From assembly GCA_023411225.1 (NCBI GenBank), contig JAEYPA010000182.1:1-17505 (forward strand): a stretch of 17,505 nt of DNA. Direction: 5' to 3'. The stretch comes from Bacillota bacterium (GTDB taxonomy: Bacteria > Bacillota > Clostridia > Lachnospirales > Lachnospiraceae). Shown here one piece after another: positions 1 through 6,291 of this stretch. The notes under the pieces were generated by a model. That model searched no databases, was not told the DNA's origin, and saw only the letters and a program-made list of their open reading frames with translations. Position 1 is the first letter of the stretch, and each line of letters begins with the position of its first letter. The position numbers were made by a program, and so were the translations under genes.

Positions 1-456
1 GAACAGAGTTGCCTCTGTCCCTTTCTCTTTTGCAAATTTAAGCACATTACTGGTACCTGAAAGATTGGCATCAATAGTTCCTACTGGGTCATTTTCAAAA
101 TAATAAGCACTAGCATGACTAGCAGCATGGATCACATAATCCACAGGCTCCTCCAGCCTAATGCTGTCACAGATGTCCTGCACTACAAGCTTTATATCTT
201 GACGCTTTGCAAGGTCCCCAAACTTTTTCTCTGCCTTGGCCGTGCTACGTACAATACCAATGACCTTGATATTATCCTGATACAAATCATTACGTAACAT
301 TATAGCTGCTACTAGGTAGTAACTAATGAATCCATTAGCTCCAGTTATCATAAGGGTCTTATTCTTAAGCTTTTCCCATGGAAGCGAAGTGTTAGCTATC
401 TGCTCTACATCTTTATATATGTGCTTAGGTACTGTTTCCTTTACCTTATATTCCAT
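1..456 (-). CDS. NAD-dependent epimerase/dehydratase (extended SDR), C-terminus off the window
   Basis: Only the first 152 codons are present; the gene runs off the left edge. After an N-terminal extension of about 35 residues comes a Rossmann dinucleotide-binding start, TGANGFIS (about residues 38-45), in which the third glycine of GxxGxxG is Ser. A DYVIHAASHAS segment follows, then DPVGTIDANLSGTSNVL, both typical of extended SDR sugar-nucleotide epimerases, dehydratases and decarboxylases. The ATG at 456 overlaps the last 11 bases of the upstream cytidylyltransferase gene, so the two are translationally linked; an AAGGAA lies about 10 bases before the start. Being next to an IspD/TarI-type gene suggests it makes or modifies the sugar or alditol that is cytidylylated. 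The substrate cannot be told from the half seen, because the catalytic YxxxK lies beyond the window. Confidence 0.85.
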   Translation of the reverse strand, partial: MEYKVKETVPKHIYKDVEQIANTSLPWEKLKNKTLMITGANGFISYYLVAAIMLRNDLYQDNIKVIGIVRSTAKAEKKFGDLAKRQDIKLVVQDICDSIRLEEPVDYVIHAASHASAYYFENDPVGTIDANLSGTSNVLKFAKEKGTEATLF

Positions 457-1183
457 ATTTTAATTCTTCCTTCGCAAAGTTTTTAAAATGGGTATAATAC
501 TCTGTGGCACGGAGTACATGAAGGTCTTCAGGAGTTGTTACTTTGATGTTATCACGGATTCCTGTAAAGATGTGCACCTGTTCTCCTAATTCAATTAGAA
601 GCTCACTGGAAGAGGTAGGACTTTCAATTCCTCTGCGTTCTGCTTCTGCATGTGCCCACATAATTCTCTCCATAGTATAGCCCTGAGGAGCCTGAGTGAT
701 ATAAGTAGTGCTTCTTACAAAGCTCTTACCACACATAATTCCATCTTCACTATATAATACAGAGTCAATACTTGGAGTTACAGGTACCGCTGACTGATAT
801 TTCTTTGTATCTGCAATACAGCTTGAGATTAGTTCTTCTGTTAAGATTGGACGAACACCATCACAAATCAGTACAATATCTTCTGGCTTGGAATACTCCT
901 GTACACGAACCAGGCCATTGTGTATGGACTGATGACCATTCGCTCCACCAGGAACAATATCCACTACCTTATTAATGTTGAACTTCTTAATAAGCTTCTT
1001 TAATTCATCAATCCAGGATGCAATACAGGATACTACAATCGCATCTACCTCAGGATGATTGGAAAAGTGCTCCAACGTCATAATAATAATAGGTTTTCCT
1101 TCAATTTCCAGAAATTGTTTTGGAATATCTGCCGATTTCATTCGTTCTCCAACTCCACCTGCAAAAATCATTGCTGAAACCAT
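446..1183 (-). CDS. IspD/TarI-family cytidylyltransferase
   Basis: A 245-residue nucleotidyltransferase of the IspD/TarI family, which uses CTP to activate a polyol phosphate (methylerythritol-4-P for IspD, ribitol-5-P for TarI). The CTP-binding signature FAGGVGERM and PKQFLEI lie at residues 7-25, CDGVRP at 107-112 stands where IspD enzymes have HDAARP, TQAPQGY near 163 matches the family QTPQGF, and TTPEDL lies near the C-terminus. Length is usual for the family (about 230-245). The ATG at 1183 has an AAGGAGGA eight bases upstream; a second Met at codon 5 is less well placed. It sits between a TagF-like transferase and a sugar-modifying SDR, which points to CDP-alditol supply for a surface polymer rather than to isoprenoid synthesis. 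Sequence alone does not settle TarI against IspD. Confidence 0.85.
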   Translation of the reverse strand: MVSAMIFAGGVGERMKSADIPKQFLEIEGKPIIIMTLEHFSNHPEVDAIVVSCIASWIDELKKLIKKFNINKVVDIVPGGANGHQSIHNGLVRVQEYSKPEDIVLICDGVRPILTEELISSCIADTKKYQSAVPVTPSIDSVLYSEDGIMCGKSFVRSTTYITQAPQGYTMERIMWAHAEAERRGIESPTSSSELLIELGEQVHIFTGIRDNIKVTTPEDLHVLRATEYYTHFKNFAKEELKYGI

Positions 1184-1216
1184 AAATATCCTCCTTTGTT
1201 GTTAATTAATATTTTG

Positions 1217-2338
1217 TTATACGTCTTTATATAAAGAAATAGTTTTCAATATCCGCTCTGTAGCATGTCCATCGCATGCCTGCATATAGGTCTCCCTAAA
1301 TATCCTCATTTTCTCCAGATTGTTTTGCAAATATTCAATCATAACACTTTTTACTAACTCTTTATACTCTTTCACTATTATACCCGGCATTTCATTAAAA
1401 TCAATATATAATTGATCATTATCAATATAATACTGCAAATCCGGTACATATAATACAAGAGGTTTCTCTAATAATATATAATCGTATATTACAGAAGAGT
1501 AATCGGAAATCAGAACATCAATCACAGGCAATAGTCGTTCCGTCTGAATTTCACAATTGGATATTTTTCTAATGTTGTCCATATGAGGATGTACCTTAAT
1601 CAGCACATACCATTCCTCTCCCAGTTCATTTTGTAACTGGCTGATTTCTTCCAATCCAACCAGTTCAGGGTTGGTAGCATTACCTCGAAAGGTTGGAGCC
1701 CATAATACAAGTTTCTTACCTTGAGCCTCTGGGTATAACTCATAGAATTCTCTTCTACATTGCTCCAAGTAATCCCTAGAGAAGAAGCGATCTGTACGAC
1801 TTAATCCGGTAGCCTTTACATGATCCGGAGCCGTCTTCATGGCACTGATATACACATCACGGCAGCATTCTGCGCTTACCGTTACTAAAGTATAATTCTT
1901 ATATACATTCCCTTTATAATACTTGGGAATATCTCTCTCTGTATCATAACCAAATTTCTTCAGGATTCCTCCCGCATGCCAAAGCTGAATCACTTCAGTC
2001 TCTTTACGTTTATTGCAGGATGTTACCGGTAAGAAATTATCACAGATAAACACATACTTCGCTTTTCCATAAACCCTCATGAAGTGAAACATACTTTTAA
2101 ACACAGAAATGGCAGAATTGGTTTTATAATTGGTACAGCATTCCACTATCTGTACATCCAGTTTCTTTACCTGCTCATATATTTCTTCCATACTATAAGG
2201 AATGGTATCATGATGTGCATCTGCAAAGACCACTAGCTTTTCATTGATTTTACCTCTACTGTGAAACCAGTAGCAAATAGGTAGGATTACATTTTGAAAA
2301 GACATTTTGATTATCTGTTTTATTCTAAAACCTATCAT
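1217..2338 (-). CDS. CDP-glycerol glycerophosphotransferase family protein (TagB/TagF-like)
   Basis: A 373-residue GT-B transferase of the CDP-glycerol:poly(glycerophosphate) glycerophosphotransferase family, which moves alditol-phosphate from a CDP carrier onto a membrane-linked acceptor in teichoic-acid-type polymers. Family landmarks are QLWHAGG (His121, one catalytic His), LWAPTFRGN (about 212-220), IKVHPH (His250/His252, the second conserved His region) and DVLISDYSSVIYDY (about 274-287), which binds the CDP phosphates. It is about the length of a single transferase domain, so closer to TagB-type proteins than to long polymerases. No clear membrane span is seen beyond a hydrophobic N-terminus (residues 8-24). 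The ATG at 2338 follows a GAGGAAA with good spacing. The TarI-like gene downstream could supply its CDP-activated donor. Whether it primes or polymerises is not decidable here. Confidence 0.88.
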   Translation of the reverse strand: MIGFRIKQIIKMSFQNVILPICYWFHSRGKINEKLVVFADAHHDTIPYSMEEIYEQVKKLDVQIVECCTNYKTNSAISVFKSMFHFMRVYGKAKYVFICDNFLPVTSCNKRKETEVIQLWHAGGILKKFGYDTERDIPKYYKGNVYKNYTLVTVSAECCRDVYISAMKTAPDHVKATGLSRTDRFFSRDYLEQCRREFYELYPEAQGKKLVLWAPTFRGNATNPELVGLEEISQLQNELGEEWYVLIKVHPHMDNIRKISNCEIQTERLLPVIDVLISDYSSVIYDYILLEKPLVLYVPDLQYYIDNDQLYIDFNEMPGIIVKEYKELVKSVMIEYLQNNLEKMRIFRETYMQACDGHATERILKTISLYKDV

Positions 2339-2396
2339 TCTACAATTTCCTCTTTGTTATCTCAATTTAATATTATACTTAATATGACTGATAAAG

Positions 2397-2843
2397 TCAC
2401 TCATTTTTCTTACTAAAAATCCATAACTTGCTAAATACATAATTTAGAAGAATAATCACAATATTACCAATAATTTTCACTGAAACATCCGGATATCCTA
2501 ATATCTCAATGAATAGTTTCGTCACAACAAAAAGATCTAGAAAGAAGGTGACAGCACGACATCCATAAAAGGATACCATTTCACGAAGCAACTCCTTGAT
2601 ACTGTTGGTCTTACTTTCAAATACCCATATTTTATTTGTCACATAGGCAAAGGTAATAGACAGTATCTGTCCGATTACTGTAGCCAAAGACTCTCCGACT
2701 CCGGTTAATCTGGTCACCAAGAAATAAGTTGCTAGATTTACTAAGGTTGTACATCCCCCAAAAAAGAGATAACTGATCTGTTCTCGGTATTTTTTATAAA
2801 TACTCATACCAAATTGATATAACTTTTTCAATCTAAATCCCAA
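2397..2843 (-). CDS. GtrA-family membrane protein
   Basis: A 148-residue GtrA-like protein with four predicted membrane spans (about residues 24-45, 52-74, 88-112 and 121-143). The family features KIWVF after span 2 and KLWIF after span 4 are present. GtrA proteins are thought to help flip polyprenyl-phosphate-linked sugars across the cytoplasmic membrane, and the partner GtrB-type glycosyltransferase is encoded two genes upstream. The longest frame starts at a TTG at 2843, seven bases after the glf stop; AAGGGA lies only three bases from it. Alternatives are a TTG at codon 5 and an ATG at codon 13 (about 2807), neither with a strong ribosome site, so the exact start is open. Translation is probably coupled to glf. 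Confidence 0.87.
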   Translation of the reverse strand: MGFRLKKLYQFGMSIYKKYREQISYLFFGGCTTLVNLATYFLVTRLTGVGESLATVIGQILSITFAYVTNKIWVFESKTNSIKELLREMVSFYGCRAVTFFLDLFVVTKLFIEILGYPDVSVKIIGNIVIILLNYVFSKLWIFSKKNE

Positions 2844-2850
2844 CTTTCCC

Positions 2851-3951
2851 TTATTCTAATTTACATTCTGTTTCAGCAAGATTAAGTGCCTTCTCCACTA
2901 CATGATGCATATCATAATATCGGTAATCTCCAAGCCGACCACAAAAATGCACTTTTTCCTCTTTTGTTGCCAATGCATGATATTTCTCATATAAAGCATT
3001 GTTTCTATCATCATTGATAGGATAATAAGGCTCATCCCCACTTTCCCAGGCCTTAGGATATTCCTTAGTAATAATGGTACTATCCGTCTCCACATAGTTA
3101 AAAAACTTGTGTTCAATAATTCTGGTGTAGGGAATCTTATATTCTGTGTAATTCACCACTGCGTTACCTTGATAATTGTCTACTGGTCTGATCTCTGTGG
3201 AAAATTGTAGACTTCGATATTCCAGTTCTCCAAAGCAATAGTCATAATACTGATCGATTGCTCCCGTAAAGATAACCTTATTAGCTATGGAATTATAATA
3301 GTCCTTGTTATCATAATAATTCTTACCAAGCTGTACCTCAATGCCTTCCAGCAACCTCTCTACCAACTTGGTATAACCCTCTTCAGGGATACCCTGGTAA
3401 CGGTCATTAAAATAATTGTTATCAAATGTATAACGGACGGGAAGTCTTCGAATAATAAAAGCCGGAAGTTCTCTACATGGTCTTCCCCACTGTTTCTCGG
3501 TATAGCCCTTAATCAGTTTCTCATAGATGTCCTTACCAACAAGGCTGATAGCCTGTTCTTCCAGATTAGCAGGTTTCTCTGGCGCCTGTCTTCTCTGTTC
3601 TAGAATCTTCTCCTTCGCCTCTTCAGGGGTGGTAACTCCCCAAAGAGCATAAAAGGTATTCATGTTAAAAGGAAGATTATACAATTTTCCTTTATAATTA
3701 GCCATTGGTGAGTTGGTAAAACGGTTAAACTCTACGAATCCATTTACATAGTCCCATACTTTCTTATTATCAGTATGGAAGATATGAGCACCATAACGAT
3801 GGACCTGTATCCCATTTACTTCCTCTGTATAGATATTCCCTGCTATATGGTCACGTTTCTCTATCACCAGGCAAGTCTTTCCCTGTTTGCTGGCCTCATG
3901 AGCAAAAACTGCTCCAAATAATCCAGCTCCAACAATGAGATAGTCGTACAT
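2851..3951 (-). CDS. glf: UDP-galactopyranose mutase
   Basis: A flavoenzyme of 366 residues that interconverts UDP-galactopyranose and UDP-galactofuranose in the cytoplasm, providing the donor for galactofuranose-containing surface glycans. The FAD-binding GAGLFG lies at residues 8-13, with the acidic end of the second beta strand (VIEKR) at 29-33. HRYGAHIFHT (51-60), RRLPVRYTFDNNYF (168-181) and FCGRLGDYRYYDM (336-348) are hallmark segments; Arg277 in YTRIIEHKFF is the likely counterpart of a conserved substrate-binding Arg. Length matches bacterial Glf (about 365-390). The ATG at 3951 has AGGAGGA about eight bases upstream. It lies 17 bases after the GT2 stop and just before the GtrA-like gene, so it belongs to the same transcript. 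Confidence 0.96.
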   Translation of the reverse strand: MYDYLIVGAGLFGAVFAHEASKQGKTCLVIEKRDHIAGNIYTEEVNGIQVHRYGAHIFHTDNKKVWDYVNGFVEFNRFTNSPMANYKGKLYNLPFNMNTFYALWGVTTPEEAKEKILEQRRQAPEKPANLEEQAISLVGKDIYEKLIKGYTEKQWGRPCRELPAFIIRRLPVRYTFDNNYFNDRYQGIPEEGYTKLVERLLEGIEVQLGKNYYDNKDYYNSIANKVIFTGAIDQYYDYCFGELEYRSLQFSTEIRPVDNYQGNAVVNYTEYKIPYTRIIEHKFFNYVETDSTIITKEYPKAWESGDEPYYPINDDRNNALYEKYHALATKEEKVHFCGRLGDYRYYDMHHVVEKALNLAETECKLE

Positions 3952-3968
3952 CTAGGTTCCTCCTGTTT

Positions 3969-4928
3969 CTAATCTTCCTGTTTGTCTGTATTCAGGAATT
4001 GGTCTACAATAAATCTTGGTCTGTTCTTGGTCTCCAAGTATACTTTACCAATATACTCACCGATAACACCAATTGCTAACAGTTGCAGGCCACCCAATGC
4101 CCAGATAGAGACGATGATACTTGTCCAACCACTTACAGTATTACCGGTAAAGTGCCTAGCTAAAAAGTAAATTAGCATGGCAATACTAATAAGGAAAGTT
4201 ACAAACCCCAGTGTTATTATCATACGAATTGGTTTGATACTAAGAGAGGTAATTCCCTGGGTTGCAAATGCTATCATTTTCTTAAGAGGGTACTTACTTT
4301 CCCCTGCAAAACGTTCATTTCTTTCGTAATATACCTTAGAACTCTTATAGCCCACCATAGGAACGATTCCTCTTAGGAATAGATTTACTTCCTTAAATTC
4401 TAGTAGCCCTTTTAAAGCGCGGTCACTAAGTAGTCGATAATCAGCATGATTAAAGACCACCTCTGCTCCCATTCTGTTCATCATTTTATAGAAAAATTCA
4501 GCAGTAAACTTTTTAAAGAAGGTATCCTTCTTTCTAGCACTTCGTACTCCGTATACCACTTCATAACCTTTTGCAAATTCCTCAAGGAAACCATCTATAG
4601 CATTGATATCATCCTGTAAGTCAGCATCCATAGAGATATAAGCGTCAGCAAGGCCGGAAACTGTGCTTAATCCTGCTAAAAGAGCATTCTGATGTCCACG
4701 GTTTCTAGAAAGCTTCACTCCAGAAAATAGTTCGTCCTGCTCATGAAGTTCATCAATCATTTCCCATGTTCTATCCTTTGATCCATCATCTACAAATACA
4801 ATCCTGCTCTTCTTTGTAATTTTCCCATCCCCTACTAACGCTGTCAACTTTTCCTTTAAGCGTTTGGAAGTTTCCGGAAGTACTTCCTCTTCATTATAAC
4901 ATGGAATAACTATATATAATGTTACCAT
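3969..4928 (-). CDS. GtrB/DPM1-type polyprenyl-phosphate glycosyltransferase (GT2)
   Basis: A 319-residue family 2 glycosyltransferase. The GT-A domain occupies about residues 1-230, with VIPCYNEEE (7-15), FVDDGS (45-50), LSRNRGHQNA (73-82) and DADLQDD (101-107), the metal/nucleotide-sugar site of the GtrB/DPM1 group. The loop around 203-213 (NERFAGESKYP) is typical of this group. Two membrane spans follow (about 235-258 and 268-292), then a cytoplasmic tail. GtrB-type enzymes transfer a hexose from UDP- or GDP-sugar to undecaprenyl phosphate, and a GtrA-like protein is encoded two genes downstream. It is the first gene after a strong promoter. The ATG at 4928 follows AAGGAGG with six bases between. 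The sugar moved is unknown. Confidence 0.93.
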   Translation of the reverse strand: MVTLYIVIPCYNEEEVLPETSKRLKEKLTALVGDGKITKKSRIVFVDDGSKDRTWEMIDELHEQDELFSGVKLSRNRGHQNALLAGLSTVSGLADAYISMDADLQDDINAIDGFLEEFAKGYEVVYGVRSARKKDTFFKKFTAEFFYKMMNRMGAEVVFNHADYRLLSDRALKGLLEFKEVNLFLRGIVPMVGYKSSKVYYERNERFAGESKYPLKKMIAFATQGITSLSIKPIRMIITLGFVTFLISIAMLIYFLARHFTGNTVSGWTSIIVSIWALGGLQLLAIGVIGEYIGKVYLETKNRPRFIVDQFLNTDKQED

Positions 4929-4941
4929 CCTTCTCCTCCTT

Positions 4942-4960
4942 CTATCACCTAAAATGATAG
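4942..4960 (-). other. Small inverted repeat in the leader of the surface-glycan operon
   Basis: CTATCA and TGATAG form six-base arms around a seven-base loop, ending one base from the AGAAGGAGG ribosome site of the GT2 gene and inside the predicted leader (transcription start near 4978). It could be a weak mRNA hairpin or a protein site; the arms are too short and AT-rich to be a terminator. Confidence 0.35.
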
Positions 4961-4984
4961 ATAACTCTTGTTCAATCTGCTATA

Positions 4985-5013
4985 AGTTTACTTATTTGGT
5001 GATTTACTGTCAA
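4985..5013 (-). promoter_or_regulatory. Sigma-A-type promoter of the surface-glycan operon
   Basis: On the minus strand, a perfect -35 box TTGACA (5013-5008) is followed by exactly 17 bases and a -10 box TAAACT (4990-4985, four of six consensus bases). Transcription would begin near 4978, giving a leader of about 50 bases before the GT2 start at 4928. The nifJ terminator lies just upstream, so this promoter is likely to be the operon's own. Confidence 0.75.
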
Positions 5014-5110
5014 GCATAATAGACTCATTTACTCCATTCTTCACATTTTCTTCAGAATCTAGACACTATATTCTATCGTTCCCCCATTGATGTAATAGAC
5101 ACAAATGAAA

Positions 5111-5162
5111 AGCCTCCCTATAAAATGTAGGCATTGCAACCTGTTCATCCTATAGGGAGGCT
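5111..5162 (-). terminator. Probable intrinsic terminator of nifJ
   Basis: A perfect 12-base inverted repeat (AGCCTCCCTATA at 5111-5122 and its complement at 5151-5162) encloses a 28-base loop. Read on the minus strand it is followed by TTTCATTTG, a short U-rich stretch, and it lies 38 bases beyond the nifJ stop. On the plus strand no T-run follows, so termination of nifJ is the likely role. The loop is unusually long for a simple terminator. Confidence 0.7.
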
Positions 5163-5199
5163 CACTTATCTAATCACTATTTCTATTATTGTGATTTAT

Positions 5200-6219
5200 T
5201 TACTGAGATTTTTTAACTAATGCCTCATATCTCTTCAGTGCTTCCTTTTCAGCAGCCTCAAATAATTCTTTGGCTCTCTCTGGGTTAGTTCTAGCAAGTC
5301 TGTTATAACGAACCTCATTCTTTAAGAAGTCTTGATAACTTGTGCTTGGAGCCTTAGAGTCTAACTGGAATGGATTCTTGCCTTCTTCTTCAAGTCGTGG
5401 GTCAAAACGGAACAGATTCCAGTAACCACTTAGAACAGCGTTCTTTTCTTCTGTCTGCGCAACTGTCATTCCACCCTTGATGCCATGGGAGATACATGGA
5501 GCATAGGCGATGATAATGGATGGTCCTGGATAGCTTTCAGCTTCAACAAACGCTTTAATGCACTGGTTATAATCAGCTCCTTGGGCAATCTGTGCCACAT
5601 AGACATAACCATAGCTCATGGCAATACCAGCAAGGTCTTTCTTCTTAATTTCTTTACCAGCGGCAGCAAACTGCGCAATAGCACCAGTCTGTGTTGCCTT
5701 AGAGGACTGTCCGCCCGTATTAGAATATACTTCTGTATCAAATACTAAAATATTTACATCCGCGCCAGAAGCCAGTACATGATCTAATCCACCAAAACCG
5801 ATATCGTATGCCCAACCGTCACCACCAAGGATCCATTGGGATTTCTTAGAAGCAAAATCTTTATTCTTTAAGATGTACTCTCTGTCTGTATTGTCACAAT
5901 CACATGCCTCTAATGCCGCAAGCATAGCGTCTGTAGCAGGACCATTTTCAGCAGAGGAGTCCTTTGTTGCAAGATACTTCTCTAATGCAGCCTTAACGTT
6001 GTCTTTCTCAGCTACCTCAAGAAGTCTTTCTGCAGATTGCAGAACGCGGGCTCTTAAAGCCTTCTGGGCCATAGACATACCATAACCATATTCAGCATTA
6101 TCCTCAAATAAGGAATTTGCCCAAGCAGGACCTCTACCCTTCTTGTTTACCGTATATGGAGATGCAGGTGAAGATCCACCCCAGATAGAGGAACATCCTG
6201 TTGCATTGGCAATATACAT
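5200..6219 (-). CDS. nifJ: C-terminal open part of nifJ (TPP-binding domain), 339 residues from the first ATG after the stop
   Basis: This is the largest piece that could be restarted after the premature stop. It carries the TPP/Mg motif GDGWAYDIG with NTGGQ downstream, the ATGCSSIWGG cysteine and the APCISHG cysteine that are two of the four ligands of the proximal 4Fe-4S cluster. The other two ligands, in ACAGCGET, are encoded at 6268-6279, before this ATG and with no ATG, GTG or TTG in frame between them and the stop. No convincing ribosome site precedes the ATG. A separate functional subunit is therefore unlikely; it is best read as the remainder of nifJ. Confidence 0.6.
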   Translation of the reverse strand: MYIANATGCSSIWGGSSPASPYTVNKKGRGPAWANSLFEDNAEYGYGMSMAQKALRARVLQSAERLLEVAEKDNVKAALEKYLATKDSSAENGPATDAMLAALEACDCDNTDREYILKNKDFASKKSQWILGGDGWAYDIGFGGLDHVLASGADVNILVFDTEVYSNTGGQSSKATQTGAIAQFAAAGKEIKKKDLAGIAMSYGYVYVAQIAQGADYNQCIKAFVEAESYPGPSIIIAYAPCISHGIKGGMTVAQTEEKNAVLSGYWNLFRFDPRLEEEGKNPFQLDSKAPSTSYQDFLKNEVRYNRLARTNPERAKELFEAAEKEALKRYEALVKKSQ

Positions 6220-6291
6220 CCTATCACCAAATAACTGGGTTATTAATCTTGCATATGGAGTCTCTCCACAACCTGCACAGGCACCGGAGAA

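Noticed and set aside
115..297. 60-codon plus-strand frame at the left edge
   Set aside because: It is antisense to the SDR gene, whose motifs are clear in the other strand.
2898..3116. Small frame inside glf
   Set aside because: It is an out-of-frame shadow of the glf coding sequence, with no ribosome site or family resemblance.
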